Shown here: piece after piece, positions 37,500 through 50,807 of the stretch
Layout of the letters: each line of letters starts with the position of its first letter
Numbering within the stretch: the stretch's first letter is position 1
Source of the DNA: Paraescarpia echinospica
Lineage: Eukaryota > Annelida > Polychaeta > Sabellida > Siboglinidae
Reading direction: 5' to 3'
DNA length: 64,000 nucleotides
NCBI GenBank assembly: GCA_020002185.1
Contig: CM034543.1
Span: 8,876,982-8,940,981, forward strand
Notes under the pieces: generated by a model
What the model saw: the letters and a program-made list of their open reading frames with translations, nothing else
The model's database searches: none
Told to the model about the DNA's origin: nothing
Position numbers and translations under genes: made by a program

Positions 37500-37610
37500 G
37501 TTGTTCAATATCAGGTAAATATCCAAGGATGGCCTCTTCCATGGAAACTATGTGCGGAATGATATCATCAGTAAACGGGCACTACTCTTCATTTTTATCA
37601 AGTGGATCTG
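37500..37610 (-). repeat. Dispersed repeat fragment of unknown origin, copy 2
   Basis: Minus-strand match to 32440-32570: CACTTGATAAAAATGAAGAG, TGCCCGTTTACTG, TTCCATGGAAGAGGCCATCC. A TAG and a frame shift separate the two open parts, so this copy is not coding as it stands. Confidence 0.5.
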
Positions 37611-39390
37611 ACAATTCGGAGAATATTGATGCATCATTAGCTTGAAATTCATGTGGGTAAAACTTGACTTGCAAAGAAGTGAGGCACCCCTGCCTTGAGC
37701 TGTGGGATACACACCATATTCCTTTCTTTCGAGAAGTCCAGCGGAATGATCTCACCAAGAGATGTGCAATATATCCCAGCTTAAGACAACTGTATTCCCT
37801 TTTTATAGTGTCACTTGAAATTGAGTTAAATAACGATTCTCCCTTCCACGAACACGATGTTTATTCTCTTAATTCGAACGCACAATGAAATGATGATAAC
37901 CGGCGAGCCTCCATTTGGAAGAGGAGAGCACTAAAATAAGATCCAACCTCTTCACATTCAATAACAATTCCGGGGCTCACGGCGTTCGTTGGGAAACAAT
38001 TTAGAGAAAAGACAATCTTCTTTTATAGAGTCGCCTTTCAAGTTCAACCAATTATGCACAATAGACAACATATGGTGATTCATTCAATATAAGTGTGAAA
38101 CATCGAATGAATGTTAAAGGGATTCTTTGAGAATTCTAATATCTTTGTAATGCACGCAATTATTAGATACTCCTGTTAATATGATTATTTCATGTAATTA
38201 TATGCCTTTATTTCATTACAATTATGTTTTATTAATCACTAATGACCCTGACAATATATCGAAAAAAAACTGTATAAGGTAAATCCGTATAAGGCATGCT
38301 CATGAATATTCGGGACTGTCCTACGATTAGCTACGCCGAGTTAATAGATGCAAGAAATTCGTCATCAACATGCGTGTATATGGATTAGCGACCGCCTTGC
38401 GAATGAGTCGGTCAGACTCAGCTGCTGTTTATGTCACATATTCAGCAAAGAAAAGAAGGAAAATATATGGAATAAATGGAGAATGAACATAGCGACTGTT
38501 CATGAGAGACGGATTGGTTTAAAAGAAAAAAACGCCACCTCTCCTTGCACGAAGTCGAAGGACACCGATGTCATATTGAATGATTGGCATTGTTTTTGTT
38601 GGAATATAAAAACTATGATATTATCATGTTCCTCTTTTACTAGATACATCTGGCTATACATTTTGAAGTGAAACGTTTAGATAACTGAAACGTACTGAAG
38701 CCGAGAAACATTCACTAATGAAACCATTTTATTTGTACCATAAATCCAGCTGCTATTTCTGTAAGCAATATAAATACATTATATATATCACTAAAGTAAT
38801 TTACGGTATTAAAATAGGATAGGAGGTTATGTACTTTTCTAGCTACATAAGGTTTAATTTTAGTTCGAAAAATGTAGATCTCTAAAGAGCGTAACATTGT
38901 TGTCGACAAAATATTAAAATATATTGCACCAGTGTAAAAAAAAAATTATTTTGTACTGGGAGTGCAATAATTATTTGTTCTGCCTATCATTTAGAGTAAA
39001 AGGTATTGGATTAGTTTATGTCGAACTCCTGTTTCGATAACAAATAAAATGGCCATTGTATGATGGGAATAAAGTTATAAAATAAAAAAACTATAAAAGT
39101 AACGCATATTTTAAAACACTGTTTCAGTCATCATTGGTGTATTTAGCTCAAGACGATCCTAAAACATTTTGAATGTTGTGGAACATTTATGTTTTATGAA
39201 TTTTCAAAATTATTGTAAAAGCAACTTTGTCGACACCTTTTTATACACTACTCCCAATATAGTTCACTTAACACAAACTTGTTTTTAACAAATTTTGAAG
39301 AATATCCTATAGAACACAATCCAGACATGATGAGCATAAGAAAGCATACATGTTATTATATACTCCTACTTTGCAACATAATGACAGTAT
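37611..39390. other. Spacer, no gene seen
   Basis: AT-rich. A plus-strand ATG-initiated frame of 107 codons at 38348-38671 has no recognisable domain, and no splice or expression evidence is visible. Confidence 0.4.
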
Positions 39391-39395
39391 GGTGT

Positions 39396-39722
39396 GCATT
39401 TGGATGCACAAATTGATCGTTTGCACAAATCCATTTGAAACGTAGTGATGAACATAATATTCCCAGCAGAAGCCACACGGAACTAATGTGGCAGAACAAA
39501 GTCAGACATCTTCTTCAATACTGTGTCAGTTAACATATTGTCCTATTAATAGCACTGCTACGCATTTTGATACACAAAGCTATCAGATGCACACATCAAT
39601 TTGAAACTCGAAGTGAGGTACAACTTCCCAGTAGATGTCGCACAGAACAGAATGGGGCAGAACAAAGTCAGGCATCATCTTATGTCAGGTGACCCATTGT
39701 CCAATTAATGGCACTGTTACGT
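39396..39722. repeat. Two-copy tandem repeat, period about 166 bp
   Basis: Copy 1 starts GCATTTGGATGCACAAA (39396) and copy 2 GCATTTTGATACACAAA (39562). Both contain GGCAGAACAAAGTCAG, TTCCCAG.AGA, GTCAG.T.A, TTGTCC.ATTAAT and GCACTGYTACG. The copies are diverged but collinear. Confidence 0.8.
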
Positions 39723-40020
39723 AGAGCTCTTCAATTTCCTCTGTCCATCAGCTCAGCTATTTCCAATGTTCCTGCAAATAAACAAAGTTGAATTTAGGAA
39801 ACTGAGCCTAAATATGTGTTAACTAACTCAACACTGTGCAGATTATTTCAGTTTAGATATTGGATTATGGAACTTATCACCAAGTGTACATCTGGCTAAA
39901 TGGAAAAGAAATACAAAAGAACCTTGTTATGTTGATTCAGTCAGACTAAAATCCCAATCCATTACTTTGGCCAACTTTTAATTAGCTTCTACATAATCAC
40001 CTATATGCATTGGTTATATA

Positions 40021-40204
40021 CAGTGCATTCCAGATAACTCAAACTCACATAATTTAATTTTCGCTTAGTTAAGTCAATCTTTTCCTCGGTCCAGGGCAAA
40101 GGTCCCAATAAGGGGACCTTCTGCTAACTTTCTAGTTATTAGAAATTCCACTTATCAGTATTGTCATGGGTCCCTGGAAGTTCGACCGTATCCAGAGTGT
40201 ACTG
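40021..40204. mobile_element. Pogo/Tigger-like MITE with TA target sites
   Basis: Left end CAGTGCATTCCAGATAACTC and right end (reverse complement) CAGTACACTCTGGATACGGT are imperfect inverted repeats starting CAGT. TA lies on each side (40019-40020 and 40205-40206). Length 184 bases, no coding capacity. CAGT ends with TA duplication are typical of Tc1/mariner-pogo MITEs. Confidence 0.7.
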
Positions 40205-40209
40205 TATAT

Positions 40210-41500
40210 TTTCCTTTATTTTTGCTATAATAATTAATGTTGTATATAATTATACATATGGCCATTCTCGTGAAAAGTGTACAGTAACGGAAAGAAACAT
40301 GTCAAACATAAATGTTTAATTTGTTTTTAGCGAGTACTATTATTATGAAATGTCCTATTCACATGAAGCAGCGCAACTTGATCTGATCTATTATTAGATT
40401 AACAAAATATATATTCATGGATAAAAACTTATACATACTAGAGAGCAGATCTGCTGGTGTCCAAAATTCGTGCATCGCAAAATTCCGTGGTAACATGGTA
40501 TTGTGTACTTTTTAACAAACCTAAAACGTTTACATTGAATGATGACATGCCAGCCAGGTTTATTAGCAATCGTAGCTGTAGCATTAAAAACAGTCTGTGA
40601 ACGTACGAATCTCATATTTTTATGTTTCGATTCAAATAAGTGGGGAAACGGGGACTTTTCAAAAATGGCTGACTGGAATTTGGAAAGGCAAGACCTGTAG
40701 ACACACATACCCAAATCCCAGATTTAGGCAACAAATTACATCCACGACCAGGTTAGTCCTCTTACTATGGTTGCATATACTGATATTTTAGTACTTATGG
40801 GAAATTAATACGTTTTGATACGGTACAACTCAAATGTATATTAGCTTACAAAGAATCCCTTTAAAATGTTTGCATTTGAAACGGCCTGAACCAAAAAGTG
40901 ACCTTGTTTCTTTTAGACATTCAGTTTTACGGTTTTGTCCTAAAGTGATATATGCCACATTTATTTCCCTTGTTTGCCAAGGACGAGCCCGATGCTTCAA
41001 CTTGACAAGGCTTGATGAGATCCTCTCCAACTGTAGGGGACTTCTTACATTCAGTTTCAGTATCAGACATTCTTAAATTCCGGTACGTATTCCCACAGCA
41101 CATATATTCAATGTAGCGTACTACAACAGTGTAGTCGCGATAAAATAATTACTGAGAAAATAATACTTTATAACAATTCTGTTAATTACCACCAGTTTAA
41201 ATGCCGACGAGTTAAAGTTTTTTTTATCAGTTCGATGATTTTAGCTCAGCCCGCTTCAGACCCATTTCGCGAAAATATGACCTATATGTTTTCCGTTATG
41301 ACACATTATGCTATGTATATACACATTGACTGTATAGTTTTGATTAAATCGTCTATGACATTACTGCATTATTTTTTACCCTATCTAGCCAAAATTCCGC
41401 AACAAATTATAAAAGTAATCCGACTCTATCTTCTACGGCATAAGGCTATTCGCACGGTAACGAATTTCCCGATCAAGCGACCATAATAAAAGTTTCCATG
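40210..41500. other. Spacer, no gene seen
   Basis: AT-rich; short open frames on both strands have no recognisable features. Confidence 0.45.
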
Positions 41501-41619
41501 ACTTTAACAATATTTAACAAGATTTAAGAAGATTGCCACCCAGAGAATTAACTCTAGATGGCAGATGGACAAGGAAGCCCTTTAACTTATCGAGAGTCCA
41601 ACCCTTTTATTTACATGTA

Positions 41620-41966
41620 CCCCGCCCTTCTGAGGTATGTGTCGATTTTATTTTTAAACACATTCACATTACTAGCACCCACACAATCAGCAGATAATAT
41701 GTCCCATTCGTTGACAGTCCTTTGTGAAAATGAGAACTGTCTTATATATAATCTAAACTGCTACTTTACTAATGTAACTTAATGTCTCTAGTCTTTCCAT
41801 CTTTCTTAACTGAGAACAAAATATTTCTATCAATGTTTTCATAACCATTCAGAACTTTAAACACTTCTATCTGATCTGCTCTCAATCTCCTGGTCTCTAG
41901 TGTTGTTAAACCATATTCTTTTAGGCGTTTTTCATAACTGAGATCCCTCAGTATTGGTATCATTTT
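41620..41966 (-). pseudogene. CR1-like RT C-terminus (single copy)
   Basis: Minus-strand translation gives MIPILRDLSYEKRLKEYGLT, TLETRRLRADQIEVFKVLNG, YENIDRN, then in another frame FSFSQRTVNEWDILSADCVG, VNVFKNKIDTYLRRAGYM and a stop. This is the full C-terminal end of a CR1-type ORF2. It joins the truncated unit at the TAGTACTGATCC sequence, which deletes the catalytic FADD region on this side. Confidence 0.8.
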
Positions 41967-43392
41967 AGTACTGATCCCGGTGGTAACCCACTCAAAATTG
42001 ATTTCCCGTTTGAAGCCTTCCCATCAACAACTACCCGTTGCCTTCTGTCAATCAGCCATTTCTCTATCCAGTTAATTATACCATTTCCTATGCAAAGGGC
42101 CTTTAGTTTAAACAGTAATCTTTGATGTGGCTCTTTGTCAAAAGCTTTTTGAAAATCCAAATACATGATATCTATTGGTGATCCCTTGTCTACCCACTTA
42201 GTTATATCTTCCAAAAAACATAACATATTTGTTAAGCATGACCTCGCTTTTATTAGAAACCCATGTTGAGATGGATTTAACAAGTTATGTTTAATAAGAA
42301 CATCCACCACGTGATCTTTAATTAGGCTTTCTAATAATTTGCAAATCATCGATGTTAAGCTCACTGGTCTTTAGATATCTGACATGTTTCTCGAACCTTT
42401 ATAAATAACGGTATAATGTTTGCTACTTTCCATTCTAAAGGAACCACTCCCTCTTCTATTGGCCAATTGAAAACTGTTGCAAGCGGTATGCTAATTTGTT
42501 CTACAATTTCCAATAATAGTTTGGGCGGAATCCCATCCACTCCAGGTGATTTATTATCCTTCATAGCCTTTATTTTCTTAGCTAACATTTCCGGGGTTAC
42601 AATAAACTGTCCAAAATAGTCTGATTCTGCCCCCTTGAACTTAGCTTCATGTACAGGCAGTGGACTAATATCTTCTCTAATAAACACCGAACTAAAATAC
42701 TCATTCAGGTCTTCTGCAATTACGAATCCCTCTGATATTATATTTCCAGCACTATCTTCTAGAGGACCGACCTTATCCTGAACTTTCTGTTTGCTTCGAA
42801 CATACGCATAAAACTCTTGCTGTCAAGTTTTATATTACAAGCTAATTTTAATCATAGCTTTTCTTCGAATTTCTAATGTCAGTTGTAGCTTGGTTTAGTG
42901 CTTCTTTATAAATGTTGTAGTCTTCATAATGTCCAGTACGTCTATATGACTTACACATCATTTGTTTGTACGTAATTGTTGTAATGGCTTCTTTCGATAG
43001 GTGTTTCTTTTGGACCGTTTCCCTTGTTTTTTTTCAAGGGAATAAATTTATCGACGATGCATTCAATTTCACTGTTTACGATACTCCAGCATTCTGTTGC
43101 TGTCTTATTCTTCAGTGTGTTGTTCCAGTCTATCTTTGCTAAATATTTCCTCATGTCCTTATATCTTCCTTTGTGGAAATTTCTCCTGTACTGATTTTTA
43201 CAATTCCTTTCTGATTTTACTTTGATGGTAAAATGTATCTAGTTGTGATCAATACTCCCCAGTGGCTCATATATCTTGACATTGTCAACTAATTCATTCT
43301 GGGAGGACAAAACTATGTTTAACACATTCTCACCCGTGGTTGATTATAGCACATGTTGAGAAAGGAAACTATCTTTTACTAAAAATAAAAAA
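41967..43392 (-). repeat. Array unit U0 (left, truncated)
   Basis: It carries the EN C-end, linker, RT N-part and the palm up to LSGLPPGSVL, then breaks before the FADD box. It resembles U1/U2 in its right part but has private differences (for example KGSPIDIMY, LKALCIGNG, TCQISKDQ). Confidence 0.85.
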
Positions 43393-45243
43393 TTAGGCCT
43401 AAGTACTGTTTTGTACAGTGGCAGTATTAGTTCTTTTTCTTTATACGCTATATTTGGACTAATTAATCCAAGGATTTTATTTCCCTTTGAAGCTGTAATT
43501 CCGCACTGCTCTGAAACCTTCATATCAGCACTAGTGGTTAACCCGAAGTCCTTTTTTTTACTGTAGTACTTAGTACAGTACCCCCCCCCCATTGTATTAT
43601 CTACATCTTCGTTCCCATGTCTTGTGTGGAGGCCTTTACATTTCCCAAAATTGAACAACATTTGCCACTTTTCAGACATTCTCATCTTATCAATGATGTC
43701 TATCTCCATCACTTTTAATCCTTCTAAACTCCTTTGTATCATCTGCAAATTTCAACACCTTGCTTGTTGTATCATCGTCCAAATCGTTGATATATGTATT
43801 AAGAATAATAAAGGTCCTAGTACTGATCCCGGTGGTAACCCACTCAAAATTGATTTCCCGTTTGAAACCTTCCCGTCAACAACTACCCGTTGTCTTCTGT
43901 CAATCAGCCATTTCTCTATCCAGTTAATTATACCATTTCCTATGCAATGGGCCTTTAGTTTAAACAGTAATCTTTGATGTGGCTCTTTGTCAAAAGCTTT
44001 TTGAAAATCCAAATACACGATATCTATTGGTGATCCCTCGTCTACCCACTTAGTTATATCTTCCAAAAAACATAACATATTTGTTAAGCATGACCTCGCT
44101 TTTATTAGAAACCCATGTTGAGATGGATTTAACAAGTTATGTTTAACAAGAACATCCACCACCATCTTTAATTAGGCTTTCTAATAATTTGCAAATCATC
44201 GATGTTAAGCTCACTGGTCTTTAGATCTCTGACATGTTTCTCGAACCTTTATAAATAACGGTATAATGTTTGCTACTTTCCATTCTAAAGGAACCACTCC
44301 CTCTTCTATTGGCCAATTGAAAACTGTTGCAAGCGGTATGCTAATTTGTTCTACAATTTCCAATAATAGTTTGGGCGGAATCCCATCCACTCCAGGTGAT
44401 TTATTATCCTTCATAGCCTTTATTTTCTTAGCTAACATTTCCGGGGTTACAATAAACTGTCCAAAATAGTCTGATTCTGCCCCCTTGAACTTAGCTTCAT
44501 GTACAGGCAGTGGACTAATATCTTCTCTAATAAACACCGAACTAAAATACTCATTCAGGTCTTCTGCAATTACGAATCCCTCTGATATTATATTTCCAGC
44601 ACTATCTTCTAGAGGACCGACCTTATCCTGAACTTTCTGTTTGCTTCGAACATACGCATAAAACTCTTGCTGTCAAGTTTTATATTACAAGCTAATTTTA
44701 TTCATAGCTTTTCTTCGAATTTCTAATGTCAGTTGTAGCTTGGTTTAGTGCTTCTTTATAAATGTTGTAGTCTTCATAATGTCCAGTACGTCTATATGAC
44801 TTACACATCATTTGTTTGTACGTAATTGTTGTAATGGCTTCTTTCGATAGGTGTTTCTTTTGGACCGTTTCCCTTGTTTTTTTTCAAGGGAATAAATTTA
44901 TCGACGATGCATTCAATTTCACTGTTTACGATACTCCAGCATTCTGTTGCTGTCTTATTCTTCAGTGTGTTATTCCAGTCTATATTTGCTAAATATTTCC
45001 TCATGTCCTTATATCTTCCTTTGTGGAAATTTCTCCTGTACTGATTTTTACAATTCCTTTCTGATTTTACTTTGATGGTAAAATGTATCTAGTTGTGATC
45101 ACTACTCCCCAGTGGCTCATATATCTTGACATTGTCAACTAATTCATTCTGGGAGGACAAAACTATGTTTAACACATTCTCACCCGTGGTTGATTATAGC
45201 ACATGTTGAGAAAGGAAACTATCTTTTACTAAAAATAAAAAAA
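43393..45243 (-). repeat. Array unit U1 (type C), 1851 bp
   Basis: Minus-strand blocks, right to left: EN end, RKYLA(N/K)IDWNNTLKNKTA, RT FKGAESDYFGQFIVTPEM and GVDGIPPKLLLEI, then NPSQHGFLIKARSCL, SPIDIVYLDFQKAFDKEPHQ, LSGLPPGSVLGPLLFLI, a frameshift, the FADD box, and KELILPLYKTVLRP. Nearly identical to U2. Confidence 0.9.
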
Positions 45244-47100
45244 TAGGCCTAAGTACTGTTTTGTACAGTGGCAGTATTAGTTCTTTTTCTTTATACGCTA
45301 TATTTGGACTAATTAATCCAAGGATTTTATTTCCCTTTGAAGCTGTAATTCCGCACTGCTCTGAAACCTTCATATCAGCACTAGTGGTTAACCCGAAGTC
45401 CTTTTTTTTACTGTAGTACTTAGTACAGTACCCCCCCCCCCATTGTATTATCTACATCTTCGTTCCCATGTCTTGTGTGGAGGCCTTTACATTTCCCAAA
45501 ATTGAACAACATTTGCCACTTTTCAGACATCAGACTTTTCGATCTTATCAATGATGTCTATCTCCATCACTTTTAATCCTTCTAAACTCCTTTGTATCAT
45601 CTGCAAATTTCAACACCTTGCTTGTTGTATCATCGTCCAAATCGTTGATATATGTATTAAGAATAATAAAGGTCCTAGTACTGATCCCGGTGGTAACCCA
45701 CTCAAAATTGATTTCCCGTTTGAAACCTTCCCGTCAACAACTACCCGTTGTCTTCTGTCAATCAGCCATTTCTCTATCCAGTTAATTATACCATTTCCTA
45801 TGCAATGGGCCTTTAGTTTAAACAGTAATCTTTGATGTGGCTCTTTGTCAAAAGCTTTTTGAAAATCCAAATACACGATATCTATTGGTGATCCCTCGTC
45901 TACCCACTTAGTTATATCTTCCAAAAAACATAACATATTTGTTAAGCATGACCTCGCTTTTATTAGAAACCCATGTTGAGATGGATTTAACAAGTTATGT
46001 TTAACAAGAACATCCACCACCATCTTTAATTAGGCTTTCTAATAATTTGCAAATCATCGATGTTAAGCTCACTGGTCTTTAGATCTCTGACATGTTTCTC
46101 GAACCTTTATAAATAACGGTATAATGTTTGCTACTTTCCATTCTAAAGGAACCACTCCCTCTTCTATTGGCCAATTGAAAACTGTTGCAAGCGGTATGCT
46201 AATTTGTTCTACAATTTCCAATAATAGTTTGGGCGGAATCCCATCCACTCCAGGTGATTTAGTATCCTTCATAGCCTTTATTTTCTTAGCTAACATTTCC
46301 GGGGTTACAATAAACTGTCCAAAATAGTCTGATTCTGCCCCCTTGAACTTAGCTTCATGTACAGGCAGTGGAGTAATATCTTCTCTAATAAACAACGAAC
46401 TAAAATACTCATTCAGGTCTTCTGCCATTACGAATCCCTCTGATATTATATTTCCAGCACTATCTTCTAGAGGACCGACCTTATCCTGAACTTTCTGTTT
46501 GCTTCGAACATACGCATAAAACTCTTGCTGTCAAGTTTTATATTACAAGCTAATTTTATTCATAGCTTTTCTTCGAATTTCTAATGTCAGTTGTAACTTG
46601 GTTTAGTGCTTCTTTATAAATGTTGTAGTCTTCATAATGTCCAGTACGTCTATATGACTTCCACATCATTTGTTTGTACGTAATTGTTGTAATGGCTTCT
46701 TTCGATAGGTGTTTCTTTTGGACCGTTTCCCTTGTTTTTTTTCAAGGGAATAAATTTATCGACGATGCATTCAATTTCACTGTTTACGATACTCCAGCAT
46801 TCTGTTGCTGTCTTATTCGTCAGTGTGTTATTCCAGTCTATCTTTGCTAAATATTTCCTCATGTCCTTATATCTTCCTTTGTGGAAATTTCTCCTGTACT
46901 GATTTTTACAATTCCTTTCTGATTTTACTTTGATGGTAAAATGTATCTAGTTGTGATCACTACTCCCCAGTGGCTCATATATCTTGACATTGTCAACTAA
47001 TTCATTCTGGGAGGACAAAACTATGTCTAACACATTCTCACCCCTGGTTGATTATAGCACATGTTGAGAAAGGAAACTATCTTTTACTAAAAATAAAAAA
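45244..47100 (-). repeat. Array unit U2 (type C), 1857 bp
   Basis: Same blocks as U1, with a small insertion near 45530 (CAGACTTTTCGATC) and MAEDLNEYFSSLF open at 46428. The variant LTNKTATE is shared with U4. Confidence 0.9.
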
Positions 47101-48953
47101 TTAGGCCTAAGTACTGTTTTGTACAGCGGTACTATTAGTTCTTTTTCTTTATACGCTATATTTGGACTAATTAATCCAAGGATTTTATTTCCCTTTGAAG
47201 CTGTAATTCCACACTGCTCTGAAACCTTCATATCAGCACTAGTGGTTAACCCGAAGTCCTTTTCTTTTACTGTAGTACTTAGTACAGTACCCCCCTCCCC
47301 ATTGTAATATCTACATCTTCGTTCCCATGTCTTGTGTGGAGGCCTTTACATTTCCCAAAATTGAACAACATTTGCCACTTTTCAGACATTCTCATCTTAT
47401 CAATGCTGTCTATCTCCATCACTTTTAATCCTTCTAAACACCTTTGTATCATCTGCAAATTTCAACACCTTGCTTGTTGTATCATCGTCCAAATCGTTGA
47501 TATATGTATTAAGAATAATATAGGTCCTAGTACTGATCCCGGTGGTAACCCACTCAAAATTGATTTCCCGTTTGAAGCCTTCCCATCAACAACTACCCGT
47601 TGTCTTCTGTCAATCAGCCATTTCTCTATCCAGTTAGTTATACCATTTCCTATGCAATGGGCCTTTAGTTTAAACAGTAATCTTTGATGTGGCTCTTTGT
47701 CAAAAGCTTTTTGAAAATCCAAATACATGATATCTATTGATGATCCCTCGTCTACCCACTTAGTTATATCTTCCAAAAAACATAACATATTTGTTAAGCA
47801 TGACCTCGCTTTTATTAGAAACCCATGTTGAGATGGATTTAACAAGTTATGTTTAACAAGAACATCCACCACGTGATCTTTAATTAGGCTTTCTAATAAT
47901 TTGCAAATCATCGATGTTAAGCTCACTGGTCTTTAGATCTCTGACATGTTTCTCGAACCTTTATAAATAACGGTATAATGTTTGCTACTTTCCATTCTAA
48001 AGGAACCACTCCCTCTTCTATTGGCCAATTGAAAACTGTTGCAAGCGGTATGCAAATTTGTTCTACAATTTCCAATAATAGTTTGGGCGGAATCCCATCC
48101 ACTCCAGGTGATTTATTATCCTTCATAGCCTTTATTTTCTTAGCTAACATTTCCGGGTTACAATAAACTGTCCAAAATAGTCTGATTCTGACCCCTTGAA
48201 CTTAGCTTCATGTACAGACAGTGGACTAATATCTTCTCTAATAAACAACGAACTAAAATACTCATTCAGGTCTTCTGCCATTACGAATCCCTCTGATATT
48301 ATATTTCCAGCACTATCTTCCAGAGGACCGACCTTATCCTGAACTTTCTGTTTGCTTCGAACATACGCATAAAACTCTTGCTGTCAAGTTTTATATTACA
48401 AGCTAATTTTATTCATAGCTTTTCTTCGAATTTCTAATGTCAGTTGTAGCTTGGTTTAGTGCTTCTTTATAAATGTTGTAGTCTTCATAATATCCAGTAC
48501 GTCTATATGACTTCCACATCATTTGTTTGTACGTAATTGTTGTAATGGCTTCTTTCGATAGGTGTTTCTTTTGGACCGTTTCCCTTGGGTTTTTTTAAGG
48601 GAATAAATTTATCGACGATGCATTCAATTTCACTGTTTACGATACTCCAGCATTCTGTTGCTGTCTTATTCTTCAGTGTGTTATTCCAGTCTATCTTTGC
48701 TAAATATTTCCTCATGTCCTTATATCTTCCTTTGTGGAAATTTCTGCTGTACTGATTTTTACAATTCCTTTCTGATTTTACTTTGATGGTAAAATGTATC
48801 TAGTTGTGATCACTACTTCCCAGTGGCTCATATATCTTGACATTGTCAACTAATTCATTCTGGGAGGACAAAACTATGTCTAACACATTCTCACCCCTGG
48901 TTGATTATAGCACATATTGAGAAAGGAAACTATCTTTTACTAAAAATTAAAAA
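47101..48953 (-). repeat. Array unit U3 (type A), 1853 bp
   Basis: Type A markers: GSSIDIMYLDF and GITNWIEKW. One base is missing in TTCCGGGTTACAAT (about 48156), adding a private frameshift. It shares KKPKGNG and AAAATTAAAAATTAGG with U7 but not U5. Confidence 0.9.
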
Positions 48954-50807
48954 TTAGGCCTAAGTACTGTTTTGTACAGCGGTATTACTAGTTCTTTTTC
49001 TTTATACACTATATTTGGACTAATTAATCCAAGGATTTTATTTCCCTTTGAAGCTGTTATTCCGCACTGCTCTGAAACCTTCATATCAGCACTAGTGGTT
49101 AACCCGAAGTCCTTTTCTTTTACTGTAGTACTTAGTACAGTACCCCCCTCCCCATTGTATTATCTACATCTTCGTTCCCATGTCTTGTGTGGAGGCCTTT
49201 ACATTTCCCAAAATTGAACAACATTTGCTACTTTTCAGACATTCTCATCTTATCAATGCTGTCTATCTCCATCACTTTTAATCCTTCTAAACACCTTTGT
49301 ATCATCTGCAAATTTCAACACCTTGCTTGTTGTATCATCGTCCAAATCGTTGATATATGTATTAAGAATAATATAGGTCCTAGTACTGATCCCGGTGGTA
49401 ACCCACTCAAAATTGATTTCCCGTTTGAAGCCTTCCCATCAACAACTACCCGTTGTCTTCTGTCAATCAGCCATTTCTCTATCCAGTTAATTATACCATT
49501 TCCTATGCAATGGGCCTTTAGTTTAAACAGTAATCTTTGATGTGGCTCTTTGTCAAAAGCTTTTTGAAAATCCAAATACATGATATCTATTGGTGATCCC
49601 TCGTCTACCCACTTAGTTATATCTTCCAAAAAACATAACATATTTGTTAAGCATGACCTCGCTTTTATTAGAAACCCATGTTGAGATGGATTTAACAAGT
49701 TATGTTTAACAAGAACATCCACCACGTGATCTTTAATTAGGCTTTCTAATAATTTGCAAATCATCGATGTTAAGCTCACTGGTCTTTAGATCTCTGACAT
49801 GTTTCTCGAACCTTTATAAATAACGGTATAATGTTTGCTACTTTCCATTCTAAAGGAACCACTCCCTCTTCTATTGGCCAATTGAAAACTGTTGCAAGCG
49901 GTATGCAAATTTGTTCTACAATTTCCAATAATAGTTTGGGCGGAATCCCATCCACTCCAGGTGATTTATTATCCTTCATAGCCTTTATTTTCTTAGCTAA
50001 CATTTCCGGGGTTACAATAAACTGTCCAAAATAGTCTGATTCTGACCCCTTGAACTTAGCTTCATGTACAGGCAGTGGACTAATATCTTCTCTAATAAAC
50101 AACGAACTAAAATACTCATTCAGGTCTTCTGCCATTACGAATCCCTCTGATATTATATTTCCAGCACTATCTTCTAGAGGACCGACCTTATCCTGAACTT
50201 TCTGTTTGCTTCGAACATACGCATAAAACTCTTGCTGTCAAGTTTTATATTACAAGCTAATTTTATTCATAGCTTTTCTTCGAATTTCTAATGTCAGTTG
50301 TAACTTGGTTTAGTGCTTCTTTATAAATGTTGTAGTCTTCATAATGTCCAGTACGTCTATATGACTTCCACATCATTTGTTTGTACGTAATTGTTGTAAT
50401 GGCTTCTTTCGATAGGTGTTTCTTTTGGACCGTTTCCCTTGTTTTTTTTCAAGGGAATAAATTTATCGACGATGCATTCAATTTCACTGTTTACGATACT
50501 CCAGCATTCTGTTGCTGTCTTATTCGTCAGTGTGTTATTCCAGTCTATCTTTGCTAAATATTTCCTCATGTCCTTATATCTTCCTTTGTGGAAATTTCTC
50601 CTGTACTGATTTTTACAATTCCTTTCTGATTTTACTTTGATGGTAAAATGTATCTAGTTGTGATCACTACTCCCCAGTGGCTCATATATCTTGACATTGT
50701 CAACTAATTCATTCTGGGAGGACAAAACTATGTCTAACACATTCTCACCCCTGGTTGATTATAGCACATGTTGAGAAAGGAAACTATCTTTTACTAAAAA
50801 TAAAAAA
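48954..50807 (-). repeat. Array unit U4 (type B), 1854 bp
   Basis: Type B markers: GSPIDIMYLDF and GIINWIEKW. LTNKTATE is shared with U2. Confidence 0.9.

Noticed and set aside
38348..38671. 107-codon ATG-initiated plus-strand frame
   Set aside because: No recognisable domain, no signal peptide, no splice or poly(A) context that I could tie to it.
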